A stretch of DNA of 45,452 nucleotides, taken from positions 1-45,452 of the forward strand of contig DATIHQ010000096.1 of NCBI GenBank assembly GCA_035480535.1. Reading direction: 5' to 3'. This stretch comes from DATIHQ01 sp035480535 (GTDB lineage Bacteria > Chlamydiota > Chlamydiia > Chlamydiales > SM23-39). Under the pieces are notes generated by a model. That model saw only the letters and a list, made by a program, of their open reading frames with translations. It ran no database searches and had not been told where the DNA came from. The translations under genes were made by a program, and so were the position numbers. Below, piece after piece: positions 8,074 through 15,677 of the stretch (its first letter is position 1; the number at the start of each line of letters is the position of its first letter).

Positions 8074-8998
8074 TGATAAGTCTGCTCATCATATTTTTCA
8101 CGATTACAGCGACTATATAAAAAACCCCTATCAAACTGGCCACTATCCCCCCCGTTGAAAGGGGAAGGCCGTAAACGGTGAGTATGTGGCGGGCCAATGC
8201 AACTCCTGTGCAGGAGGCTAGAATGCCAATGAGGGAGCTCCAGAGGAGAAGAAAGGGGAGGCGATGGCAAAAGAGGCGGGCGATGAGATAGGGGCCGACA
8301 AGGAAGGCGAGGACGAGGAGGACGCCAATGGCGCGGAAGGCGCCAATACAGGTGGCCGCAGCGAGAAAAAGAAGGAGAAAATGGTAAAGTGAACATTTGA
8401 TGCCGAGAGTTTGGGCAAGGCCGCGGTCAAAACTGGCGAGCTGAAAGGGGCGATAACAGAGCCAAACGACGATGAGGTTGAGGGCAGTGAAAAAGGAGGC
8501 GATTTTAAGATCGCTGGCTTGGAGCGCGTCCACATTGCCCATGACCGCCTCTGTGCCGAGATGGACGTCGCGCGTAAAGAGAGTGACGACGGTAATGCCA
8601 AGGGCAAAAAGAGCGGTAAACACTAGGCCTATGCTGGCATCTTCTTGGAGGCGAAAGAGGCGCACTAATCCTTCCGTGAGGAGCGCGGTGAGAAGGGCTG
8701 CGATGAAGGCGCCAATGAGAAGCGTGGAAAGTGCAAAAAGAGTGCCCCCCCAAAGAGTGGAGGCGAGGATATAGGCAAGCGCAATGCCGAGGAGAATGGT
8801 GTGGGAGAGGGAATTGGCAAAGAGCGTCATCCGCTTTAAGACGAGGAAGGGGCCGATCAGGCCGCAGGAAATGGCCACAATAGACAGGACGGCCATCTGC
8901 ACTTCGTCGGCAGCTAAGGAAAAGAATTCTCCATGCGCAATGCGGGAGAAGAGGGTGGCGAAGAATTCGAAGAAGTTTTTCCCCCAGTATGGGTTCAT
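8018..8998 (-). CDS. ytgD: Metal ABC transporter permease YtgD
   Basis: A polytopic inner-membrane permease of the ABC-3 family (ZnuB/MntB type), with about eight or nine hydrophobic segments. It shows the family pattern LKRMTLFANSLSHTILLGIALAY. It is 326 residues long and is the second permease of the YtgABCD importer for Fe2+/Mn2+-type cations. Its ATG overlaps the ytgC stop (ATGA at 8998-8995), indicating translational coupling. The last 17 residues after ...SRLIM (NQSGGSAPRCPESGSGS) are encoded by the inverted repeat at 7856-8073 and are hydrophilic and unlike the rest. The original C-terminus was probably replaced when that repeat arrived. Confidence 0.93.
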   Translation of the reverse strand: MNPYWGKNFFEFFATLFSRIAHGEFFSLAADEVQMAVLSIVAISCGLIGPFLVLKRMTLFANSLSHTILLGIALAYILASTLWGGTLFALSTLLIGAFIAALLTALLTEGLVRLFRLQEDASIGLVFTALFALGITVVTLFTRDVHLGTEAVMGNVDALQASDLKIASFFTALNLIVVWLCYRPFQLASFDRGLAQTLGIKCSLYHFLLLFLAAATCIGAFRAIGVLLVLAFLVGPYLIARLFCHRLPFLLLWSSLIGILASCTGVALARHILTVYGLPLSTGGIVASLIGVFYIVAVIVKNMMSRLIMNQSGGSAPRCPESGSGS

Positions 8999-10254
8999 AT
9001 CTGCCTCTCTGGAATGGGCTGCTGGTGGGGATCTTGTTTTGGATTGGAGAGGAGTCGAGTTAGCTTTTCTTCAATTTCAGGCGTGAGAATATGCTCCATT
9101 TCTTCAGCGGTTCGGTGTACTTTTTCCGCTTTGAAACCGAGTGATTCAGTGAGGTAGAGTTCCCAAAGGCGGTGAAGCCGCACAACAAAGGCAGCTTTCT
9201 TTTTTCCATCCTCTGTAAGCTGAAACTGCGTCCCTTGCTGCGCAATCCATCCCTCTTTTTTCAGGCGCCAAAGAGCGCACCGCATGGAGAAACAAGAAGG
9301 TTCGTTCCAAAGAGTTCCTTTCTTCCAGATTCCCTTTAAAATATTCTCCTGCAAACAGCGGAAGCGGAAGGCAAACACGCGCGCGATGCGGAAGAGAAGT
9401 CCCCTTTTGGGAGCAAACATCAGCGAGAGGAGAGCAAAGGCTGTCCCCACTAATACAATCATGGGGCCTGTGGGAAGAGAAGTCAGGACGGAAAAATAAT
9501 TTCCGAGGAAGCCGCTCAATGCCCCGAAGAGAGCGGCCAAACAGAACATCGTCTGCAATCGATCGCTAAATTGGCGCGCGGCGACGGCTGGAGCAATGAC
9601 CATGCCCGACATCAAGACAACGCCGACACTTCGAATCCCCACAATGAGTGAGAGGAGCAAAAGCCAAAAGAAAATCCGCTCTAAAGCAGGGACTTTGATT
9701 CCCGTGCTGCTGGCGAAGTCCCGATCGAAAAGAAATGCCTGAAGCGGGCGGAAAGTGAGGCAGAGGAAGAGGGAAACGGCCAAAGCCAAGGTGGCATAAA
9801 TCACTATATGGATATCAGACATCGTGGCCGCTTGGCCAAAAAGAAGCATTTGCACTTGCCCCTGCCAAACGGGAAGAGTTGATTGCATCGCGCTCACACC
9901 GACAATTCCAAAGCCGAAAAATACAGCTAAAACAAAACAAAGCGCGGCATCGGGGCGCACCTTCCCCTTTTTTTCAAGCCATTCGATCGCTTTTAAGCCG
10001 AGGAGCGAGGAAAAAAAGGCCCCGGCAAGTCCTGCAACGAATACCCATTCCTCTTGTTTGGGAAAAAGAAAAGCGAAGAGCGAAACGCCGAGAACCACTC
10101 CCGGATAGGTGGCGTGGGAGAGCGATTCACTTAAAAGGGAGCGTTTGCGAAGAAAAATCAGCACGCCCATGAGCGAGGAGGCGATACACATGAGAATGCA
10201 CCCCCAAGCAGGCGCACGAAGAACGGGGTCGGTGAAGAAGTCCCAGAGGTTCAT
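8995..10254 (-). CDS. ytgC: Fused metal permease and DtxR-type repressor, YtgC-YtgR
   Basis: A 419-residue fusion. Residues 1-290 are an ABC-3 permease (MGVLIFLRKRSLLSESLSHA pattern, about eight membrane spans). Residues 310-419 are a DtxR/MntR-like repressor: a winged helix (CFSMRCALWRLKKEGWIAQ) followed by a metal-binding helix (VRLHRLWELYL...VHRTAEEMEHIL). In Chlamydia the equivalent YtgCR is cleaved to release YtgR, which controls the operon in response to metal. Possible metal ligands are H361, E365, H380, E384, E387 and H388. The Cys of DtxR is replaced by E384, as in MntR. The ATG at 10254 is chosen because it overlaps the ytgB stop (ATGA); codons further upstream in frame lie within ytgB. 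Confidence 0.95.
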   Translation of the reverse strand: MNLWDFFTDPVLRAPAWGCILMCIASSLMGVLIFLRKRSLLSESLSHATYPGVVLGVSLFAFLFPKQEEWVFVAGLAGAFFSSLLGLKAIEWLEKKGKVRPDAALCFVLAVFFGFGIVGVSAMQSTLPVWQGQVQMLLFGQAATMSDIHIVIYATLALAVSLFLCLTFRPLQAFLFDRDFASSTGIKVPALERIFFWLLLLSLIVGIRSVGVVLMSGMVIAPAVAARQFSDRLQTMFCLAALFGALSGFLGNYFSVLTSLPTGPMIVLVGTAFALLSLMFAPKRGLLFRIARVFAFRFRCLQENILKGIWKKGTLWNEPSCFSMRCALWRLKKEGWIAQQGTQFQLTEDGKKKAAFVVRLHRLWELYLTESLGFKAEKVHRTAEEMEHILTPEIEEKLTRLLSNPKQDPHQQPIPERQI

Positions 10255-11018
10255 AAAATCCCACTGAGGCTTTTCGCTGAAAGAGCGGCCGCCTCTTGAA
10301 AGAGCCATTGGCTTTGCCCAAACGCTCTGGATAGATTTTCCCGGTTGAATACTTCTTTCGTGGGGCCGCAGGCCAAGAGCTGCGTATTCAATAAGAGAAC
10401 CCAATCGAAATATTCTTCCACGGTAGGTAGATCGTGATGAACCACAAGGATTGTTTTCCCCTCTTCTTTGAGCCTGCGGAGAAGTCCCATGATCATTTTT
10501 TCGGTGGCCAGATCAACCCCGACAAAGGGTTCATCGAGCACCAAGAGATCGGCATTTTGAACGAGCGCCCGCGCGATGAAAAGGCGCTGCTGCTGGCCTC
10601 CCGAAAGCTGGCTGATCTGCCGATCGGCAAATTCGCTCATTCCCACCATTTCAAGAGCCGCTTTGGCCGCCTCGCGATCCGCGCGCCTGAGTCGTCTAAA
10701 AAGGCCGAGACGCCCATAGCGGCCCATCAACACCACTTCAATGGCCGTGATGGGAAAATCCCAATCGATCGACTCTCGCTGCGGAACATAGGCGATGCGT
10801 TGGCGAATTTGGGAAAGAGATTGCCCGAATAAACTGATTTTCCCCGAAAGGGGCTTAATGAGGCCTAATAGTGCCTTCAACAGAGTGCTTTTTCCAGCTC
10901 CATTGGGGCCGACAATCCCCACGAGAAGCCCCTTTGGAATTTGAAAGGTGACATCCCAAAGGACAGTTGTCTTGCCGTAATTGATATTGAGCGCATCGAC
11001 TTCAATTGCTATTGTCAT
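10251..11018 (-). CDS. ytgB: Metal ABC transporter ATPase YtgB
   Basis: The ATP-binding subunit of the Ytg importer, 255 residues. Walker A is GPNGAGKST, the ABC signature is LSGGQQQR and Walker B is LLVLDEP, followed by the switch His in VVHHD. The ATG at 11018 is chosen because it overlaps the ytgA stop codon (ATGA), and the family's N-terminal beta strand follows at once. A longer in-frame extension upstream lies inside ytgA. It acts at the inner face of the cytoplasmic membrane with YtgC and YtgD. Confidence 0.96.
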   Translation of the reverse strand: MTIAIEVDALNINYGKTTVLWDVTFQIPKGLLVGIVGPNGAGKSTLLKALLGLIKPLSGKISLFGQSLSQIRQRIAYVPQRESIDWDFPITAIEVVLMGRYGRLGLFRRLRRADREAAKAALEMVGMSEFADRQISQLSGGQQQRLFIARALVQNADLLVLDEPFVGVDLATEKMIMGLLRRLKEEGKTILVVHHDLPTVEEYFDWVLLLNTQLLACGPTKEVFNRENLSRAFGQSQWLFQEAAALSAKSLSGIL

Positions 11019-11959
11019 TCTAAATACCTCGCAATTGTATCTGCATTGCGCTTCATCATTTCTAAATAGGTCAACCCACTCATCGAATCGCCATAAAGCG
11101 TCTCTGAGCAAATGCGGATTTCTAATCCCATTTCCCGGCCCGCCGTCGCAATTTTTTTGATCGAATCGCGGCTTACATTGGATTCGGGGAATAAAACGGA
11201 GATTGCATTTCGATGGATAAAATCGATGATTTTTTGAATGTCGTTGGGATTTAATTGCCCATCAGGGGCTAAGCCTTCAGGAGCGGCAAAACGGTCCGCC
11301 CAATTGAGCTCGCCTGGATTGGCTAAATAGCTTCTCGTAAAGTAGTGAAAGGCATCATGGCTAGTCACTAAATATCGCTTTTCGGAAGGGACTGATTGAA
11401 GACGGTCGAAAATCTGCGAGTGGGCGGCTTCCATTTTCAAGGCAAGGGCATTCCCCTTCTCTTGATAGAAGGCTGCGCCTTCCGGATCCACCTGGCTTAA
11501 CCTCTCTACAACTGGATCAATCCCCTCCATCCAAAGAGAAATGTCCATCCAAATATGGGGATCGATCGCTCCCCCCTTTTTTAATATTCGGTCTGGAGAT
11601 CTTTTCTGAATCTCTTCGCCGATGGCCGTGGCTTTAGGAATCGTACGAAGACGGGTGGAAAGACTGGCCCCATGCTCAAGCCCGAGGCCATTATAAAAGA
11701 TCGCGTCGGCCCGGTCCAATTTCTCCCCATCCCCTTTCACAAGCTCATAACTATGGGGGTCGAGTTCCCCTTGAATCAAAACCGCCCCATCGATCCGATC
11801 GCCCCCAATTTCAAAAACTAAATCCCCAATTTGAGCCGTCGTAGAAAGAATTTTAATTTTACCATTTTCTTCCATCCAATGGTTAATAACTGGTTTTTTA
11901 AAATTGCAGGCCGCAAGGATGAAAAAAAGAAAAAATCCAATAATTTTGAATGCTTTCAT
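11015..11959 (-). CDS. ytgA: Metal-binding lipoprotein YtgA (substrate-binding protein)
   Basis: A cluster A-I solute-binding protein for Fe2+/Mn2+/Zn2+-type ions, 314 residues. The N-terminus MKAFKIIGFFLFFILAAC is a lipoprotein signal with lipobox ILAAC, so the mature protein is probably anchored on the periplasmic side. Conserved metal-site regions are visible: DPHSYEL, DPHIWMD, SHDAFHY and the late FPESNVSRD. It is the first gene of the minus-strand operon ytgA-B-CR-D-dxr-rseP. The 200-base AT-rich gap upstream (11960-12167) holds divergent promoters. YtgR control of this operon is inferred from Chlamydia; I see no certain operator. Confidence 0.94.
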   Translation of the reverse strand: MKAFKIIGFFLFFILAACNFKKPVINHWMEENGKIKILSTTAQIGDLVFEIGGDRIDGAVLIQGELDPHSYELVKGDGEKLDRADAIFYNGLGLEHGASLSTRLRTIPKATAIGEEIQKRSPDRILKKGGAIDPHIWMDISLWMEGIDPVVERLSQVDPEGAAFYQEKGNALALKMEAAHSQIFDRLQSVPSEKRYLVTSHDAFHYFTRSYLANPGELNWADRFAAPEGLAPDGQLNPNDIQKIIDFIHRNAISVLFPESNVSRDSIKKIATAGREMGLEIRICSETLYGDSMSGLTYLEMMKRNADTIARYLE

Positions 11960-12016
11960 ACAGAAGAATCATACATTAGAATGTTGCAAAAAAGAAACAA
12001 AGAAAAATCGACTTTC

Positions 12017-12045
12017 TTGCAAGAAATGAAGACAGGTTATATAAT
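12017..12045 (+). promoter_or_regulatory. Sigma-70-family (sigma-66) promoter for the 12168 gene
   Basis: TTGCAA (12017-12022) and a perfect TATAAT (12040-12045) are separated by 17 bases. The start of transcription would be near 12052, giving a leader of about 115 bases. Confidence 0.75.
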
Positions 12046-12167
12046 CCCCAATTAATTTAGAAAATAGGAACCAAAGCTAAAAAAGCAGATTGCAAATAAA
12101 ATCCCAAATCGGATAAATCAATTGTTCTGCTTCGAAGGAATAAAATTTTTAAGATAAGGAACAGCGA

Positions 12168-12668
12168 ATGGATGTAAAAAAAGGGCTGAAAGATATCGAA
12201 GACGTGATTTCCAAGGCGATTAAAAAAATTGGTGGTCGTAAGGAAAATGAACTTTGCAAGTATCTTCCCATGAAAACTGGGGGCTATATGCATCATTTTA
12301 CTTTGAGAAAAATGAAGTACAAACAACCCCAAGAGCTATCGACCATTATTGAGCGGTTTGTGATCAATTCAGATAAACCGACGATCATCGCTCCAAAACA
12401 ACGCGCAGCTCGGGGATCTCGCAAGCGCCGCGATCATATGAACTTCACCCGCAATCAGTTAGAGCGCATGCTCAACATTGCCCGCCTCGCAGGCGATAAA
12501 GAAATTATTACTATATTGATGCCAAAAAAATCTTTGGCTACCTGCAAAAGAGAGCTCATCCAGTCGATCCGCCATAACAAGGTAGAGCAAGAGCTTTGGA
12601 ACGCTTACGTAGAAGCTGTTCAGGCCCAGCAAATGCTCCAATCGGATCCTGCCCTCGCGCAACAATAA
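12168..12668 (+). CDS. Conserved chlamydial hypothetical protein, basic, CT066 position
   Basis: A 166-residue soluble protein of unknown function, without signal peptide or membrane segment. It is strongly basic in the middle (PKQRAARGSRKRRDHMNF) and helical at both ends. By position between ytgA and npt1 it corresponds to the hypothetical gene found there in Chlamydia trachomatis. The basic patch could bind nucleic acid, but no known fold is recognised. The start is supported by TAAGGA at 12155-12160. It has its own promoter and a terminator. Confidence 0.85.
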   Translation: MDVKKGLKDIEDVISKAIKKIGGRKENELCKYLPMKTGGYMHHFTLRKMKYKQPQELSTIIERFVINSDKPTIIAPKQRAARGSRKRRDHMNFTRNQLERMLNIARLAGDKEIITILMPKKSLATCKRELIQSIRHNKVEQELWNAYVEAVQAQQMLQSDPALAQQ

Positions 12669-12689
12669 ATTTTAGTTTCCTCCTTTTGT

Positions 12690-12727
12690 AGCCCTCAAGG
12701 TCTCTATAATCTTGAGGGCTTTCTTTT
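12690..12727 (+). terminator. Rho-independent terminator after the 12168 gene
   Basis: A perfect 10-bp stem agccctcaag/cttgagggct (12690-12699 with 12711-12720) is followed by ttctttt. Confidence 0.9.
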
Positions 12728-12730
12728 ACC

Positions 12731-12758
12731 TTGCATTTTAAGCTAAATGGCTTATCAT
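12731..12758 (+). promoter_or_regulatory. Promoter of npt1
   Basis: TTGCAT (12731-12736), a 16-base spacer and TATCAT (12753-12758) precede npt1, with a ribosome-binding GAGG at 12790-12793. Confidence 0.65.
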
Positions 12759-12800
12759 ACTAGCTTGGATAACATTAGAAACTATTTCTGAGGTACATCG

Positions 12801-14381
12801 ATGTCGCAACCCGCAGTGAAAGAATTTGGGAAATGGCGCTCCTTTTTCTGGCCCGTCCATAAATTCGAGTTGAAAAAACTCCTTCCCATGTTCTTCTTGT
12901 TCTTCTTTATTAACTTCAACTACACAATTTTAAGAGATACGAAAGATTCCCTCATCGTGACCAGTTCGGGCGCTGAGGCAATTCCCTTTTTGAAAGTATG
13001 GGGCGTTCTTCCCTTTGCTATTATCTTCATGGTCGTTTACTCAAAATTGAGCAACATCATGAGCAAGCAAAAACTCTTCATGTATACCATCGCATTCTTT
13101 GCCCTGTTTTTTGCGCTATTCCCGCTAGTCCTCTATCCATTCCGCGAGACTCTGCACCCAACAGGAATTGCAGATCAACTCCAAGCTTGGCTCCCGCAAG
13201 GTTTTGCCGGCCTGGTCGCCATCTTTAGAAACTGGACCTACTCGCTCTTCTATATTATGTCGGAGTTGTGGGGCAGCGTGGCCATATCCCTCCTTTTCTG
13301 GGGATTTGCAAATGACATCACGAAAGTGGGCGAATCAAAAAGATTCTATGCCTTATTCGGCTTGGGCGCAAACCTAGCCATGTATCCTTCTGGAATCCTG
13401 ATCAAGAAATTCGCAGGGCTTCGCGACACCCTCCCAGCTGGCGTAGATGCCTGGGGCGTCACCTTGAACTACACCTTGGCCGCTGTTGTGGTCGCTGCGT
13501 TTTGCGTGATCGGAGTCTACTGGTGGATCAATAAAGAAGTTTTGACAGATGCACGGTTCTTCGATCCAAATGAAGTGAAAAAGGCGAAGAAAGAAAAACC
13601 AAAAATGTCTTTGAAAGATAGCTTCCTTTTCTTGGCGAGATCTCCTTACATCGGCTGCTTGGCGATCCTCGTCATCGGCTACGGCATTGCGATCAACCTC
13701 GTGGAAGTCACCTGGAAAGGTCAGCTCAAACTCCAGTATCCAAACCCGATCGACTACCAAAACTTTATGGGCGGATTCTCCATGATGACCGCGACGGCAA
13801 CCATCTTCATGATGCTCTTTGTCGGCGGCAACGTCATCCGCAGATTCGGCTGGGGCGTGGGAGCGCTGATCACACCTGTTGTTCTCTTGATCACAGGCGT
13901 CGGCTTCTTCTCCTCGGTGATGTTCCGCGATTCTCTCGCTGGATTCATCGCCATGATGGGAACAACGCCGCTGATGCTTGCGGTCGTCTTCGGTACAGCG
14001 CAAAACTTCATCAGCAAATCGGCAAAATACTCTCTTTTCGACCCAACGAAAGAGATGGCCTATATTCCGCTTGACCAAGAATCAAAGGTCAAAGGAAAGG
14101 CAGCTATTGACGTCGTGGGCGCTCGCCTTGGAAAAGCTGGCGGTTCAGTGATCCAGCAGGTTCTCATCGTAGGACTTGGCTCGCTCGCTGCAACCACTCC
14201 CTACATCGCAGTGATCCTCTTCGGGATTATTTTTGCCTGGATCTTTGCCGCACGCAACTTGAATCGGCGCTTTACAGCTCTCTCAGCTCAAAAAGAAGCT
14301 GAACGAGCTGCAGAAGCTGCCGCCGTTCCTGCTAGCGCAGCCCCAGCAAAAGCCTCTGCAATGCAGCAAGCCTCCGTCTAA
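12801..14381 (+). CDS. npt1: Nucleotide transporter of the ATP/ADP translocase family (Npt1)
   Basis: A 526-residue polytopic membrane protein of the NTT family, found in Chlamydiae, Rickettsiales and plastids. The usual role is to exchange bacterial ADP for host ATP; paralogues carry other nucleotides. The N-terminal family block is clear (ELKKLLPMFFLFFFINFNYT, then ILRDTKDSLIV), and so is SLFDPTKEMAYIPLDQESKV in the second half. About 11-12 membrane segments can be counted, and the C-terminal tail is Ala-rich and hydrophilic. Its position next to lepA and gnd matches npt1 (ATP/ADP exchanger) of Chlamydia. It has its own promoter and a strong terminator. The substrate cannot be settled from sequence. 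Confidence 0.95.
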   Translation: MSQPAVKEFGKWRSFFWPVHKFELKKLLPMFFLFFFINFNYTILRDTKDSLIVTSSGAEAIPFLKVWGVLPFAIIFMVVYSKLSNIMSKQKLFMYTIAFFALFFALFPLVLYPFRETLHPTGIADQLQAWLPQGFAGLVAIFRNWTYSLFYIMSELWGSVAISLLFWGFANDITKVGESKRFYALFGLGANLAMYPSGILIKKFAGLRDTLPAGVDAWGVTLNYTLAAVVVAAFCVIGVYWWINKEVLTDARFFDPNEVKKAKKEKPKMSLKDSFLFLARSPYIGCLAILVIGYGIAINLVEVTWKGQLKLQYPNPIDYQNFMGGFSMMTATATIFMMLFVGGNVIRRFGWGVGALITPVVLLITGVGFFSSVMFRDSLAGFIAMMGTTPLMLAVVFGTAQNFISKSAKYSLFDPTKEMAYIPLDQESKVKGKAAIDVVGARLGKAGGSVIQQVLIVGLGSLAATTPYIAVILFGIIFAWIFAARNLNRRFTALSAQKEAERAAEAAAVPASAAPAKASAMQQASV

Positions 14382-14409
14382 CACAACACAGTTAGACAGC
14401 TCTTCGCGC

Positions 14410-14437
14410 AAAAGGCCCGGGTTTCCCCGGGCCTTTT
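14410..14437 (+). terminator. Terminator of npt1, possibly bidirectional
   Basis: A perfect 12-bp stem aaaaggcccggg/cccgggcctttt has a 4-nt loop (14410-14421 with 14426-14437). The flanking A- and T-runs make it able to act on both strands, and it lies between the convergent npt1 and USP-like genes. Confidence 0.88.
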
Positions 14438-14523
14438 CATTTACGGGGAACACCGCCGTGCTTATGACCTGAGACATTCCACTCAAGCTTCTTGCTATAG
14501 CCAAATTACAGGTAAGAAGCTTG

Positions 14524-15549
14524 TTACCGGAATTCGAGGCGGCGGTAGTAGAGGAGAACGCTGCGGTGAAGCGGGATGGTGAGCGAATTGGAGAGAAGCG
14601 GCGTGATCCGATCGTCATCGCATTGATACCACCCCTCCTCCGTTTTTAAATAGGTCACAAAGGTCGCATCTGCTCCATCAGGGCGAAGCTCAATGAAGGA
14701 ATGAAGATCGTAACAGAGCCAGTCAGTCTGCGTACAAAACTGCTTCTTCACTACCCGGCATGAGATATCCTCCATTCCCTTCACTGCAATGAGTAGCTCT
14801 GAGGGACGCCCCTCCATCTTCTTTTTCATCGCCCCTTCAAGAGTTTGTTCCGTTTTTAGATCCCATAGAATTTGCCGTTCAAAATGCGCTAAAACGCAAT
14901 CGCAATGGCTAGGCGAGGCTGGGAATGGATGAAGAAGCGCTTTCATCAGCGCGTGGAGAATTTCATAAAAATTAGCCTTGCTCGCCGTTCGAAATAAATG
15001 AGAGGGAAGTTTCTTGGTTAAACACCGAATTAAAGTAGCCGTATTAGCTGAAGAAACCGAGAGGTTTTCTTGCTGCTGATCCATTAAATATTGTTCAATG
15101 AAATCGAGAAAGTAATGAAAACTCCTCGGCGCATAATTGAAAAGATCGACAAATCCAGGGAGGAAAAGAAGAAATTGCATCAATGCATTCATTGGATTCA
15201 TCCAACCTTGCGTATCATACCTTCTCAATCCAACGGGTTTTAATTGACTCACTTTCCGCCGTAATTTATTTCGCCTTGGGCCTCTTTCATCGCGCAATAG
15301 TTCCGGGTTTTGCTGTTGCTGCGCCTCTTCTAATGTGGGAACGGCAAGAGCAGCCGAAAGGAGATTCATCACCATTTGGGGAGCTGTGGGAAGAAGCGCG
15401 CTCCGATTGGCCGGATGGCTAATCCGCGGCAATACAAGCCCCATTACTTTGGAATCGGTTGGTTTAAAAATTCTTTCAGGGATAGCAGGATTGTTTTCCC
15501 TATAAGGATCTCCAATGGTCTGAATCGGTTGGGTGCGCACGGGGCTCAT
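14524..15549 (-). CDS. USP-like (ubiquitin-specific protease fold) protein with altered catalytic sites
   Basis: A 341-residue protein with the layout of a ubiquitin-specific protease. Residues 107-136 (GLRRYDTQGWMNPMNALMQF then LLFLPGF) mirror the USP Cys box GLxNxGNTCYMNSxLQ.L. Residues 190-209 resemble the conserved helix after it. Residues 280-337 (YDLHSFIEL...TFVTYLKTEEGWYQCDDD...SVLLYYRR) match the USP His box and C-terminal strands. The Cys position appears to be Gly115, and the His of GHY/F appears to be Thr296 (ATFVTY). The Asp after the Trp remains (D311-D313). It may therefore bind ubiquitin without cutting it, or use other residues. The Pro-rich N-terminus lacks a Sec signal. It is inserted between npt1 and lepA, which are neighbours in Chlamydia. 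A host-directed effector is inferred. Confidence 0.6.
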   Translation of the reverse strand: MSPVRTQPIQTIGDPYRENNPAIPERIFKPTDSKVMGLVLPRISHPANRSALLPTAPQMVMNLLSAALAVPTLEEAQQQQNPELLRDERGPRRNKLRRKVSQLKPVGLRRYDTQGWMNPMNALMQFLLFLPGFVDLFNYAPRSFHYFLDFIEQYLMDQQQENLSVSSANTATLIRCLTKKLPSHLFRTASKANFYEILHALMKALLHPFPASPSHCDCVLAHFERQILWDLKTEQTLEGAMKKKMEGRPSELLIAVKGMEDISCRVVKKQFCTQTDWLCYDLHSFIELRPDGADATFVTYLKTEEGWYQCDDDRITPLLSNSLTIPLHRSVLLYYRRLEFR

Positions 15550-15677
15550 AAAACATCTGAAAAAGATTAAGTTAAGAAATGGTAAAAGATTGAGAGATAT
15601 TTCACAATAATTATTATATGTTTTTTCTCACATCCTTAACTTGCAAACATCTACATGTTTTCTTACACTAGAAGGAT

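Noticed and set aside
10255..10404. Upstream in-frame extension of ytgC by 50 codons
   Set aside because: It lies wholly inside ytgB in another frame, and the ATGA overlap at 10254-10251 gives a natural start.
14470..14520. Inverted repeat caagcttctt...aagaagcttg as terminator of the USP-like gene
   Set aside because: The loop is long and no T-run follows on the minus strand. The nearby 14410-14437 hairpin is a better bidirectional terminator.
15641..15669. TTGCAA-N17-TACACT, a good promoter match in front of lepA
   Set aside because: Transcription would start at about 15676, only a base or two before the ATG and after the GAAGGA ribosome-binding site. The site and the translation signal cannot both be used, so I do not annotate it as the lepA promoter.
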